A stretch of DNA of 64,000 bases from the NCBI RefSeq assembly GCF_014207705.1, contig NZ_JACHIU010000001.1, positions 2,093,501-2,157,500 on the forward strand, given 5' to 3'. The position numbers and the translations under genes are program-made. Below, one piece after another: positions 53,891 through 62,796 of this stretch. The first letter of the stretch is position 1. Every line of letters starts with the position of its first letter. The notes under the pieces are model-generated. The model was not told where the DNA came from and searched no databases. It saw nothing but the letters and a program-made list of their open reading frames with translations. The DNA comes from Sphaerisporangium rubeum (GTDB lineage: Bacteria > Actinomycetota > Actinomycetes > Streptosporangiales > Streptosporangiaceae).

Positions 53891-56563
53891 TTACCGATCT
53901 GTCGTCACGTCGCCGGGAAACAGCACCGCGCCTGAGGTGCCGTCCACCGTGATCGTCTGTCCTGTGGTGATACGGGAGGTGGCGTCCGCGACGCCGACCA
54001 CGGCGGGGATGCCGTACTCGCGGGCCACCACGGACCCGTGCGAGTTGGCGCCACCCATCTCCATGACCAGGCCGCCGGCGGTGAGGAACAGCGGCGTCCA
54101 GCCGGGGTCGGTGGACGGCGCGACCAGGATCTCGCCGGGTGCCAGGTGCGCGCCGACCGGGTCGAGCACCACGCGCGCGACCCCGGTGACCGTCCCCGGG
54201 GACGCCGGTGTGCCGGTCAGCGAGCCGTCGGCGGCCGGTGCGGCGGAGGCCACCGCCTCGGGTTCGGTGCCGTCCGACAGCAGGATCCGCGGGATGTGCC
54301 TGCGCCGCGACTCCCGCGCGTACTCGGCCCTGCGATCCCGCACCAGCAGGCGGTGGTCGGCGCCGCCGAGGGCCGCGCGGACCTCGGGAAGGGTCAGCAT
54401 GAAGACGTCGTCCGCCTGGTCGAGCAGCCCGCGGCCGGCCAGGTCGGCCCCGGCGGCCCGCAGGTGGCCGCGCACCTCGGCCAGCGCGACGATCAGATAG
54501 TTCTTCGGCGTCTCGCGGTAGCCGCCGAGCATCCGCGTGCGGCCGAGCGCGAACCGCACGACCCGGCCGCGCAACCCCCCGGCCCGCCGTGCGAGTGTCT
54601 CCACCGTCGCCTCGGCCTCACGCGCACCCCGCTCGAACACCGCGTCGGGGGCGAGCGCCGGGTCGTCCAGCCGCAGGTAGTTGGCCAGCACACCGAGCAC
54701 GTGCGCCGGGTCCTCCGACCAGCGCGGCACCCCCACGTCGATCTCCGCGACGGCCCGGTGGCCGTACCTGGCGAGGAACCCGTCCAGCTCGCGCCGCAGC
54801 ACCGGCGGCAACGCGACGGGATCAGGCAGTCCGGGACCGCCGAGGGCCCGCGCGGACGCCTCGTCGGCACGGATCCGGGTGGCGGCGTGCCACAACGCGA
54901 GGTCCATCTCGGTGGTGACGTTGTGCGGCAGCCCGCGCAGCACCGTCTGCAGCTCACCGGGCCGGGTCCTGCCGCGCAGCAGGCGCGCGGCGAGGCCCAG
55001 CGACACCAGGCCCGCGCCGGGGGAGGGGAACAGGGAGGGGACCAGCGTGGCCAGATGCCGCAGGACCCGCTCCACGTGGTCCAGCCGCTGCACGGGTTTC
55101 ATGGCGGAAGGCGCCGCGAGCATCGCGCCGAGCCGTTCCCCCACCTCGGCGACGTGCGCCTCGGCGCGCTCGGGGTCGGCCAGCATGCGCACGACCCGCG
55201 GCGGGATGCGGTACCGCCACATCAGCCGCAGCACGCGCCGGATCGCCGGCAGCGCCGAGCGCCGCGACACCGACAGCCGCGGGTCGCCGAACAGGCCGCG
55301 CACGACGACGGCGGACCTGGCCTCCATCAGGTCGAACACCCTCGGCATGACCTTGCGTCCCACGGTGCTGCGCATGACCCCCGTGACGTCCGCGAACACC
55401 CGCATCCCGACGGCGACCACCGGATCGGCGGCCGGCCGCACGCCGTACAGCTCCCGCACGCCTGTCGCGAGCTCCTGGAACACCGACACCCCCATCGGGG
55501 TGATCGGCCGGTGCAGCCCCTGCGCCAGGCTGAAGCAGAACAGCACCCGCAGCCCATCGGCCCCCACGCGCTCCGGCGGCAGCGGGTACAGCGTGGTGAT
55601 CGGCCGCGCCTGGGTGAGCCACAGGCGGCCGTCCTCGTCGACGGCCCACTCGGTGTCCTGCGGCGCGCCGTAGTGCGTCTCGACCCGCCGGCCGAGCTCC
55701 GCCAGCGCGATCACCTGCGCGTCGCCGAGGCACGGCTCCTCGGTCCCGGTCCCCTGGACGTGCTCCACGCCGCCGCCGGGCAGGGGACGGACCGCGACGG
55801 TCTTGTCGCCGAGGCGGCGGGTGGTGATCAGCCCGCGTGGGCTCACCACGTAATGGTCGGGGTTGACCGCGCCGGACACCACGGCCTCCCCGAGCCCCGG
55901 AGCCGCGTCGATCACCGTCTCGCCGCGCCGGCCGGTCACCGGGTTGGCGGTGAACATCACCCCGGCCACCCGCGCCTGGACCATGTCCTGGATCACCACG
56001 GCCAGGCGCACGGCGCCGTGGTCGATGCCGTTCGCCGCGCGGTACGCCACGGCCCGGTCGGTCCACAGTGAGGCCCAGCAGCGCCGCACCGCGTCGAGCA
56101 CGGCGTGCGGCCCGGTGACGTTGAGGTAGGTGTCCTGCTGACCGGCGAAGCTGGCGTCCGGCAGGTCCTCGGCGGTCGCCGACGACCGCACCGCCACCGG
56201 CCCGCGTGCCGCGCCGCGCGCGGCGGCGGCGATGTCGTCCGGCACGGGTGCGGCGAGCATCAGCGCGCGGGCCCGGCCGGCCAGCTCCGCGAGCGCGGCG
56301 GTGTCGTCCGGCGGGGTGGCGGCGAGGTCGCGGAGCACGTCGTCGAGCCCGGCCGACGCCGCCACCCGGCCGTACGCCTCGGTGGTGAGGCAGCAGCCGG
56401 GTGGGACCGGCAGCCCCGCGCGGATGAGGACGCCGAGGTTGACCGCCTTGCCGCCGGCCAGCGGCAGCATGTCGGCCGCGACGTCCCGCAGGTCGAGCAC
56501 GAGCGGACCGGCGGGCTCGGGGGCAGGGCCGGTCTCTCCTCGGTGGCTCCGGATCTCGATCAT
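53891..56563 (-). CDS. PEP-utilising/rifampin phosphotransferase (Rph)-like enzyme
   Basis: An 890-residue protein with the Rph/PEP-synthase layout. The ATP-binding domain (about 20-335) has LPLAGGKAVNLGVLIRAGLP, GPVAVRSSATAEDLPDASFA, GQQDTYLNV and EWAVDEDGRLWLTQARPIT. A central mainly helical region follows (about 345-780). The C-terminal swivelling phosphohistidine domain has catalytic His842 in GGANSHGSVVAREYGIPAV. Rph inactivates rifampin by phosphorylation; size and order match that family, but resistance is unproven and other PEP-dependent substrates are possible. ATG 56563 has GAGGAG upstream. It has its own promoter at 56635-56664. Confidence 0.85.
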   Translation of the reverse strand: MIEIRSHRGETGPAPEPAGPLVLDLRDVAADMLPLAGGKAVNLGVLIRAGLPVPPGCCLTTEAYGRVAASAGLDDVLRDLAATPPDDTAALAELAGRARALMLAAPVPDDIAAAARGAARGPVAVRSSATAEDLPDASFAGQQDTYLNVTGPHAVLDAVRRCWASLWTDRAVAYRAANGIDHGAVRLAVVIQDMVQARVAGVMFTANPVTGRRGETVIDAAPGLGEAVVSGAVNPDHYVVSPRGLITTRRLGDKTVAVRPLPGGGVEHVQGTGTEEPCLGDAQVIALAELGRRVETHYGAPQDTEWAVDEDGRLWLTQARPITTLYPLPPERVGADGLRVLFCFSLAQGLHRPITPMGVSVFQELATGVRELYGVRPAADPVVAVGMRVFADVTGVMRSTVGRKVMPRVFDLMEARSAVVVRGLFGDPRLSVSRRSALPAIRRVLRLMWRYRIPPRVVRMLADPERAEAHVAEVGERLGAMLAAPSAMKPVQRLDHVERVLRHLATLVPSLFPSPGAGLVSLGLAARLLRGRTRPGELQTVLRGLPHNVTTEMDLALWHAATRIRADEASARALGGPGLPDPVALPPVLRRELDGFLARYGHRAVAEIDVGVPRWSEDPAHVLGVLANYLRLDDPALAPDAVFERGAREAEATVETLARRAGGLRGRVVRFALGRTRMLGGYRETPKNYLIVALAEVRGHLRAAGADLAGRGLLDQADDVFMLTLPEVRAALGGADHRLLVRDRRAEYARESRRRHIPRILLSDGTEPEAVASAAPAADGSLTGTPASPGTVTGVARVVLDPVGAHLAPGEILVAPSTDPGWTPLFLTAGGLVMEMGGANSHGSVVAREYGIPAVVGVADATSRITTGQTITVDGTSGAVLFPGDVTTDR

Positions 56564-56634
56564 GGTCGCTCCTCGCGGCGTGGCGGGGGAGACGCGGCGG
56601 CCTCCTGCATGAGCCCGCGGCCGGGTTCTTACCC

Positions 56635-56664
56635 ACAATAAACTCATCAACTGATGAAATCAAC
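56635..56664 (-). promoter_or_regulatory. Promoter with palindromic operator for the Rph-like gene
   Basis: On the minus strand TTGATT (56664-56659) and TATTGT (56640-56635) form a -35/-10 pair with 18-bp spacing. The palindrome TCATCA-AC-TGATGA (56645-56658) fills the spacer, so a bound repressor would cover the promoter. No rifampin-associated element was seen. Confidence 0.6.
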
Positions 56665-56754
56665 GGAGAATGAAATCTGGTGAACGACCCCGGTCATGAC
56701 AGGAGCGGGCCCGCGACCTGACCGGCCGCGGGCCCGCCGGCGACGCCGTCCCGC

Positions 56755-57474
56755 CTAGGTCATCGTGTTCCCGCCGTTGACGGTGAGCCGGTGGCCGGTG
56801 ATGAACCGCGCGCGAGGAGAGGCCAGGAACGCGACCGCCTCCGCCACGTCCATCGGCACCCCGACGAGCCCGAGCGGCACCTGCTCCCGGTACCACTCGG
56901 TGTCCAGGCCCTCGTGGCGCTCCACCGGGATCCAGCCCGGCGCGACCGTGTTGACCGTGATGCCGTACGGCCCGAGCTCACGTGCCCATGAACGGGTCAG
57001 CCCGTGCATCGCCGACTTCGCCGAGACGTAGTGACCGAACTCCAGGTTGCCGATGTCGGTCACCTCGCTGCCGATGTTGACGACCCGGCCGGTACCCGCC
57101 GCGCGCATGCCGGGGAGCACGGCGTGCAGGAGCTGCAGCGGCGCCTTGACGAAGTAGCGGAGCTGGCCGAGGTGGTCCTCCCAGGTCTGCTCCGCGAGGG
57201 GGATCATCGGGTGCGGCCCCGTGGCGTTGTTGACCAGCACCTCGACCGGGCCGGCCACCGCCTCGACGGCCGCGACGCCGCGCCGTACCTCGTCCTCGTC
57301 GGTCACGTCGAACCGCGCCACATGCGCCGCGGGGCCGATGCGGGCGGCCACGGCCTCGGCACGCTCGGGGTCGGTGAAGTGGTTGACGGCGACCTTCCAG
57401 CCGTCGGCGGCGAGGCGCTCGGCGATGATCGCGCCGATCCCTCGCGACGCGCCGGTGACGAGCGCGCATCCCAT
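56755..57474 (-). CDS. Short-chain dehydrogenase/reductase
   Basis: Classical SDR of 239 residues, NADP(H)-type. TGASRGIG (7-14), NNATG, and catalytic Ser136, Tyr149, Lys153 (YVSAK) are present. The closest style is 3-oxoacyl-ACP reductase/FabG-like (GITVNTVAPGWIPVE, GHRLTVNGGN). ATG 57474 has GGAGAGG 9 bases upstream; ATG 57483 directly after that site is the alternative. Substrate not predictable. Confidence 0.9.
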   Translation of the reverse strand: MGCALVTGASRGIGAIIAERLAADGWKVAVNHFTDPERAEAVAARIGPAAHVARFDVTDEDEVRRGVAAVEAVAGPVEVLVNNATGPHPMIPLAEQTWEDHLGQLRYFVKAPLQLLHAVLPGMRAAGTGRVVNIGSEVTDIGNLEFGHYVSAKSAMHGLTRSWARELGPYGITVNTVAPGWIPVERHEGLDTEWYREQVPLGLVGVPMDVAEAVAFLASPRARFITGHRLTVNGGNTMT

Positions 57475-57542
57475 GATGGCCATCCTCTCCGCAGGGGATG
57501 ACCATTTTGGCGTGCTTCGCGGAGATCGCCCAGATGTCGTGA

Positions 57543-58184
57543 CTAGGCCGCGGGAAGTGCGGCCGGCTCGTGCAGACGGCGCAGCACGCGGCGGAACGCG
57601 TAGATCGAGACGGCGACCGCGACGCCGCTGATGACGGCGACCACGGAGGTGCGCACCAGCAGGTAGGTGCCGATCGACTGGTGGAGCAGCAGGTAGATGC
57701 TGACCGTGGAGTTGGCCAGCAGCACGAAGGCCCACAGCAGCGTGATACGCGCGAAGAACCGGCGCATCCGCTCGTGCCGCAGCACGGTGGACGGCAGGTG
57801 GATGTAGTCGAGCGTGAGCTTCTGCACCAGCGGCCGGTTGAGCCGCACCGAGGCGAGGAACGCCATGCTGATGCAGATGGTGCCGAGCTCGGGCTGGAGG
57901 AAGTACACGACGGCGCTGCCGGTCCACCAGCCGAGCGCCGCGCGCGCCGTGATGGCGATCGCCGCGAGCACCATCGTGCCGGGCACCGGCCTGCGCCGGA
58001 CCAGCCGCCAGCCCACCCCCGCGTACACCCAGCTGACGGCCGCGATCAGCGCGCCGTCCAGCCCGAGCAGCGCGAGCGCCGCGTAGAAGACGGCGAGAGG
58101 GGCGACGACGCCTTCGAGAAGCCGGGGGACGGCCTGCCTGATCAACGCGGTGATCCGCGGGAGGGTGAAGGTCGGGGTGCTCAT
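57543..58184 (-). CDS. Polytopic membrane protein (VC0807-like family)
   Basis: A 213-residue membrane protein with five to six hydrophobic segments (AVFYAALALLGL, GALIAAVSWVYAGVGW, MVLAAIAITARAALGWW, FARITLLWAFVLLANSTV, VVAVISGVAVAVSI). It resembles the VC0807/DUF3159 type of small membrane proteins of unknown function. ATG 58184. Stands alone on the minus strand; the 285-bp gap after it (58185-58469) shows no gene. Confidence 0.75.
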   Translation of the reverse strand: MSTPTFTLPRITALIRQAVPRLLEGVVAPLAVFYAALALLGLDGALIAAVSWVYAGVGWRLVRRRPVPGTMVLAAIAITARAALGWWTGSAVVYFLQPELGTICISMAFLASVRLNRPLVQKLTLDYIHLPSTVLRHERMRRFFARITLLWAFVLLANSTVSIYLLLHQSIGTYLLVRTSVVAVISGVAVAVSIYAFRRVLRRLHEPAALPAA

Positions 58185-58469
58185 GCTTCTCCCAGGAATG
58201 GCGGAAGACCGACGCTAGGGCTTGGCCGACTACCCCGCGACCGCATTGCCAAAACTAGGGCGAAACACGTGAATGATCGCATTACTCACACCTCAGGCCG
58301 GTGTCCCGGTGGACGGCGCACCCTCATTGTCGCGCGGGGTGACGGCGGTGATGAACGGTCGGTCTGCTGACCTGCGGTGACGCCTCTCGTTTCTGAAATG
58401 GTTGAACATCGAATAACGGTTCGGAAACGGAGGGTTTCCAGATAGGGAGCGTACCGGGACCATGAAGGC

Positions 58470-58823
58470 ATGGCAGTGCTTTCACGCACAGGTCGGTCGG
58501 CCGCGTGCGTGGCCGACGTCGCCGGTCAGCTCGCGCGCTGGCCCGATCTCGTGGTGATCCATACCCGCAATGCCGTCAGGTTCCGCACCATGGGCCGGGA
58601 GATCATTCGTATGCCCGGCGACCACACGGCCGAGCTTTTGCTGACCAGTCCCGTGATCGACCGCTGGGCCCGCGTCCTCGCCGCGTCCAACCGCGTCACC
58701 CAGGGCCACGCCGACGGCTGGGTCCGGATCGAGATCGAGGACCAGACCGACGTCGACATGTTCCTGTCGCTGGTCAGCGTCGCGCTCAAGGCCAACCGCG
58801 AGACGCCGGCCCCGCCGAGCTAA
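58470..58823 (+). CDS. Luciferase-like domain (DUF5519) protein
   Basis: A 117-residue protein containing the short luciferase-family/DUF5519 signature: VVIHTRNAVRFRTMGREIIRM, then HADGWVRIEIEDQTDVDMFL. Despite the name, no light reaction is implied and the role is unknown. ATG 58470 is weakly preceded by a purine-rich sequence. Its stop overlaps the stop of the convergent leuE gene by 4 bp. Confidence 0.72.
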   Translation: MAVLSRTGRSAACVADVAGQLARWPDLVVIHTRNAVRFRTMGREIIRMPGDHTAELLLTSPVIDRWARVLAASNRVTQGHADGWVRIEIEDQTDVDMFLSLVSVALKANRETPAPPS

Positions 58824-59458
58824 CCGAGGCCGGCGGTCGCCAGCTTGGCGCCGAAGCCGAGGAACAGCGCGCCTGCGCACGAGGTCAATCCGGCGGACAG
58901 CCGCCTGCGGCGCCTGAACTGGACGGCCAGGTGCACGCCGGTGAATATCAGCATCGACAGGTACAGCACGCTGAAGAACTGGCAGATCGCGCCGAGCACC
59001 AGGAACGACAGCACCGGTGCCCCGTAGGCGGGGTCCACGAACTGCACGAAGAACGAAACGAAGAACAGGATCGCCTTCGGGTTGAGCAGGCTGATCGTCA
59101 GCGCCTTGCGGAACGGGTCGGAGGCGTCGGTGACCGGGGTGACGGCCGCCGTCTCCCGTCGCGAACGCACGGCGCCTCTGATCATGGCGAGGCCGATCCA
59201 CGCGAGGTAGGCGGCCCCGGCGTACTTGACGATGGTGAACAGCAGCGGCGTGGAGCGCAGCAGCGACGCGACGCCGGCGGCGGACAGCGCCATCAGCACC
59301 GTGTCGCCGAGGAAGACGCCGGCCGCGGCCCGGTACCCGGCGCGCACACCGCGCCGTGCGCCGACCGACAGGACGAACAAGGAGTTCGGGCCGGGGAGCA
59401 AGATGATCAGGAAGGCCCCGAGGGTGTAGGCCCAGATGTTGGTGATGCCGAGGAACAT
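58820..59458 (-). CDS. leuE: LysE/RhtB family exporter, LeuE-like
   Basis: Amino-acid exporter of 212 residues with six TM segments. Family marks: FLIILLPGPNSLFVLSVGAR, AAAGVFLGDTVLMALSAAGV, FRKALTISLLNPKAILFFVS and FFVQFVDP, which agree with leucine exporter LeuE. ATG 59458 is the family start; upstream codons in frame read into the promoter region and are unlikely. Confidence 0.88.
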   Translation of the reverse strand: MFLGITNIWAYTLGAFLIILLPGPNSLFVLSVGARRGVRAGYRAAAGVFLGDTVLMALSAAGVASLLRSTPLLFTIVKYAGAAYLAWIGLAMIRGAVRSRRETAAVTPVTDASDPFRKALTISLLNPKAILFFVSFFVQFVDPAYGAPVLSFLVLGAICQFFSVLYLSMLIFTGVHLAVQFRRRRRLSAGLTSCAGALFLGFGAKLATAGLG

Positions 59459-59610
59459 GTGCCGCCTGCTCTGCGCTGAGGAACAGCTCATCACCATATA
59501 TCGGCAAAGAGGGGGGACGAGGGTGCCGCCTCCCTCTACCGGGCGAATGTACCGATCGTCCGGTGTGTGTAAGGACATCCTGTCTCGCGGAAAAGTGAGC
59601 AGTTTGGGTC

Positions 59611-59667
59611 TTGTGGCGTGGTGAGGACGGGGCTACGATCGGCGCAACTCTTAGGAAACTTTCCTAA
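59611..59667 (+). promoter_or_regulatory. Chitinase promoter with downstream palindrome
   Basis: TTGTGG (59611-59616) and TACGAT (59634-59639) are spaced by 17 bp. The perfect inverted repeat TTAGGAAACTTTCCTAA (59651-59667) begins just downstream of the expected transcription start, a good place for a repressor block. Similar GGAAA-N-TTTCC sites could belong to a ROK- or LacI-type sugar regulator; this is inference. It lies in a 319-bp gap (59459-59777) otherwise without genes. Confidence 0.65.
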
Positions 59668-59777
59668 AAGATAGTCGCAGGCGACCGTCACGTACGACTT
59701 CCTCTCCGGCCCGCACGGCCGGCACCCCCCACCGCCGGCACCGGCACCCCCACCGGGCCGGCCCCCGAGGAGCTTTC

Positions 59778-61331
59778 ATGCGGTACATCCGACTGTGCGT
59801 CGCGGCCATGGTCGCCGCGGCCGCCGTACTCGTCCTGACGGGCACACCGGCCCTCGCGGCACCCGCCACCGCCGTCTTCACCAAGCCCCAGGACTGGGGC
59901 TCGGGCTTCGAAGGCAAGTACACGATCACCAACGGCACCACGACCACGATGAACGGCTGGACCGTGGCGTTCGACCTGCCCTCCGGCTACCAGGTCACGA
60001 CGGCCTGGGACGCGGTCATGACCAGGAACGGCCAGCGCTTCAGCTTCACCAACCCGAGCTGGGCCCCGACCCTCGCTCCCGGCGCCAGCGTCAGCTTCGG
60101 CTTCAACGGCAGCCCCGGCAACTTCGGCACCCCCGCCAACTGCACCCTGAACGGCGCTCCGTGCTCAGGCGGCGGCACCCCCGGCGCTCCGGGCACCCCC
60201 GGCACCCCTGTCGTCACCGCCACAGGCAACTCCTCGATCTCACTGTCCTGGACCGCGTCCAGTGGCACCGTCACCGGATACCGGGTGTACGAGGGCACCA
60301 CCCTGCGCGCCACCGTGACCGGCACAACGGCCACCATCGGCTCACTCGGCACCTGCACCACGCACACTTACACCGTGCGGGCCTACAACTCCGCCGGCGA
60401 GTCGCCGGCCAGTGGCACGGTCACCGGCACCACGACCGGCTGCACCAACCCGCAGCCCGGCGGCAAGGGAGCACCGTACCTGTACCTCGGCTGGGGCAAC
60501 CCGCCGAGCCCCGTGACGGTCATGAACGCGACCGGGGTCAAGTGGTTCACGATGGCGTTCATCCTGTCCGGCGGCGGCTGCACCCCGGCGTGGGACGGCC
60601 AGCGTCCGCTCCAGGGCGGTGTGGACGCGTCCACCATCGCGCAGATCAAGGCGGCCGGCGGTGACATCGTGCCGTCGTTCGGCGGGTGGAGCGGAAACAA
60701 GCTCGGGCCGAACTGCTCGTCGGCGCAGGCGCTCGCCGGGGCCTACCAGCAGGTCATCAACGCGTACAACCTCAAGATGATCGACATCGACATCGAGAAC
60801 ACCGACGAGTTCGAGAACGAGGCCGTGCAGGACCGCGTCCTGAACGCGCTGAAGATCGTCAAGCAGAACAACCCCGGCATCAAAACGATCATCACGTTCG
60901 GCACGACGACCTCCGGGCCGAGCTGGTGGGGGACCCGCCTCATCAACCAGTCGGCCGCGCTCGGCGCGAACATCGACGTCTACACGATCATGCCGTTCGA
61001 CTTCGGCGGCGGCGCGAACATGTACCAGAGCACCGTCAACGCCGCCGAGGGCCTGAAGAGCGCGCTGAAGACCGCCTTCGGCTGGTCCGACGCCACCGCC
61101 TACGCGCACATGGGCATCTCCGGAATGAACGGCCTGTCCGACCAGCAGGAACTCACCAGCCCGGCCACCTGGACGCAGATACGCGACTGGGCCAAGGCCC
61201 GGGGCCTCGCGCGCCTGGCCTTCTGGTCGGTCAACCGCGACCGCGGCTGCGCCGGCGGCGGCGTGCAGGCGGCGTGCAGCGGCATCTCCCAGAACGACTG
61301 GCAGTTCACCTCCATCACCGCCGGATTCTGA
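59778..61331 (+). CDS. Secreted chitinase: CBM2 + FnIII + GH18
   Basis: Secreted enzyme of 517 residues. Signal peptide about 1-27 ending ALA|AP. CBM2-type binding module (about 29-132: WGSGFEGKYTITNGTTTTMN, GWTVAFDLPSG). Pro/Gly linker, one fibronectin type III domain (about 143-222), then a GH18 catalytic domain (about 232-517) with acid/base Glu340 in DIDIENTDEFE, a shortened DXDXE motif. It hydrolyses chitin outside the cell. GAGGAG precedes the ATG at 59778. The upstream palindrome suggests control by sugar availability. Confidence 0.93.
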   Translation: MRYIRLCVAAMVAAAAVLVLTGTPALAAPATAVFTKPQDWGSGFEGKYTITNGTTTTMNGWTVAFDLPSGYQVTTAWDAVMTRNGQRFSFTNPSWAPTLAPGASVSFGFNGSPGNFGTPANCTLNGAPCSGGGTPGAPGTPGTPVVTATGNSSISLSWTASSGTVTGYRVYEGTTLRATVTGTTATIGSLGTCTTHTYTVRAYNSAGESPASGTVTGTTTGCTNPQPGGKGAPYLYLGWGNPPSPVTVMNATGVKWFTMAFILSGGGCTPAWDGQRPLQGGVDASTIAQIKAAGGDIVPSFGGWSGNKLGPNCSSAQALAGAYQQVINAYNLKMIDIDIENTDEFENEAVQDRVLNALKIVKQNNPGIKTIITFGTTTSGPSWWGTRLINQSAALGANIDVYTIMPFDFGGGANMYQSTVNAAEGLKSALKTAFGWSDATAYAHMGISGMNGLSDQQELTSPATWTQIRDWAKARGLARLAFWSVNRDRGCAGGGVQAACSGISQNDWQFTSITAGF

Positions 61332-61372
61332 CCCCTCACGGGACGCTCACCCGCCGTCCCGGCCGCCGGACC

Positions 61373-61419
61373 GTACGGCCCGCGCGCCTTCGACCCCCCA
61401 CGGAGCGCGCGGGCCGTAC
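61373..61419 (+). terminator. Terminator after the chitinase gene, perfect 15-bp stem
   Basis: GTACGGCCCGCGCGC (61373-61387) pairs exactly with GCGCGCGGGCCGTAC (61405-61419); the loop is 17 nt. It lies 41 bp past the chitinase stop. Confidence 0.85.
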
Positions 61420-61545
61420 ACAGCATGACGAAGCCCATCAAAAAGCTCGCAAGGCTTCCTTGACCGACCAATTCTGGATAGATGATGGCAATCTTGCTGG
61501 CCGAGTGGTCGGTTTGGCCCGTCGTCCGGCAGGCTAGGGACCGTC

Positions 61546-62796
61546 ATGGACAACGCAATCCTCACGGGGTCTCTCCTCGTCACCGGTGTCGTGCTCGCTC
61601 TCCTCGCTCAGTGGAGGGGCTGGAAGCCGTCGCTCGCCGTCGCGCTCGCCGTCGGCATCGGCTTCCGCGTGGCCGTCATGATCCTCGCGGTCATCAGCAC
61701 GTGGCAGCCGGTCGACTTCGTCAACAGCTTCAAACCGGCCGGCGAGGCCATCCTCGCCCACAAGGACCCCGTGCTGGAGAGCAACGGCGGCTGGCACTTC
61801 CTGCCGACCATCCCCTACATCTACGGGCTGCTGCTCTGGCTGAACATCCCCTGGGAGATCGCCGGACGCCTGGTCACCGTGGTCGCCGACATCATCCTCA
61901 TCCCCCTGGTCGGCAAACTCGCCGGCGGCAAGGACGCCGGCCTGCGCGCCTTCCAGTACGCCTGCAACCCGCTGGCCCTGCTCGTGGCGTCCATCCACGG
62001 CCAGGTCGAGCCGGTGTCCCTCGTCTTCGGCGTCGCCGCCTTCGTCGTCGCGCGCAACGCCAGGACCTCACGGCCGGTGCGCAACGCCATCTTCGCCGGC
62101 CTGCTCATGGGCCTCGCGCTGTGCGCCAAGAGCTGGCCCATCTGGCTGGTCCCCGGCATGCTGCTCTTCCTGCCGGACCTGCGCACCCGCCTGTACGGCC
62201 TCATCTCCACCGGCGTGCCGCCGCTGTTCTTCCTCGCCACCCTGCCGATCGGCGCCGGCACCTCGCTGTCCCAGCTCCCCGAGGTCATCAAGACCATCGG
62301 CGACGTGCGGCCCATCATCGGCGAATGGGGCTGGACGGCCATCGCCGTCGGCGGCGACTGGACCCTCGACGCCGGCCTCGCGCGGTACGGCCAATGGATG
62401 ATCTACGGCAGCCTGCTGATCGTCGGCATCCTGTGGCGCCGCGCCGACCCGGTCGACCTCACCACCGCGCTGCTGCTGACCTTCATGATCGTCACCCCGC
62501 GGCTCGGCGCGCAGTACCTGCTGTGGTTCATGCCGTTCCTCGTGGCGAGACCCACCCGGTTCGCCTGGCCGGTGATCATCGGCACGAGCACATGGGCCGC
62601 GCTGGGATATCTGTACATCACGCAGAGCGCCACACTGTGGGCCGAACTGCACGCACCCTGGGCCATGAGCTCCATCGTGCTGCTCCCCGTCCTGCTCGCC
62701 GCGCTGCCCTGGGGCGCGCGCCGCACCGGAGGCGTCGTCGACGTCACGAACACCGGCCAACCGGTGCGCGCGCCGGCGCGCGCCGCGACGTCCTGA
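61546..62796 (+). CDS. Polytopic membrane protein, GT87/mannosyltransferase-like
   Basis: A 416-residue membrane protein with about ten hydrophobic segments. Loops with charged residues (STWQPVDFVNSF, QYACNPLALLVASIHGQVEP, LMGLALCAKSWPIWLVP) resemble the polyprenyl-phosphate-dependent mannosyltransferases of the GT87/GT-C fold. In this reading the acidic residues of the first external loop would be catalytic. Inference from overall pattern only. Convergent with the next gene without a gap. Confidence 0.65.
   Translation: MDNAILTGSLLVTGVVLALLAQWRGWKPSLAVALAVGIGFRVAVMILAVISTWQPVDFVNSFKPAGEAILAHKDPVLESNGGWHFLPTIPYIYGLLLWLNIPWEIAGRLVTVVADIILIPLVGKLAGGKDAGLRAFQYACNPLALLVASIHGQVEPVSLVFGVAAFVVARNARTSRPVRNAIFAGLLMGLALCAKSWPIWLVPGMLLFLPDLRTRLYGLISTGVPPLFFLATLPIGAGTSLSQLPEVIKTIGDVRPIIGEWGWTAIAVGGDWTLDAGLARYGQWMIYGSLLIVGILWRRADPVDLTTALLLTFMIVTPRLGAQYLLWFMPFLVARPTRFAWPVIIGTSTWAALGYLYITQSATLWAELHAPWAMSSIVLLPVLLAALPWGARRTGGVVDVTNTGQPVRAPARAATS

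Noticed and set aside
56755..57927. Long N-terminal extension of the short-chain dehydrogenase
   Set aside because: The extension lies antisense-frame over the membrane protein gene; the SDR domain begins at MGCALVTGASRGIG with a ribosome site.
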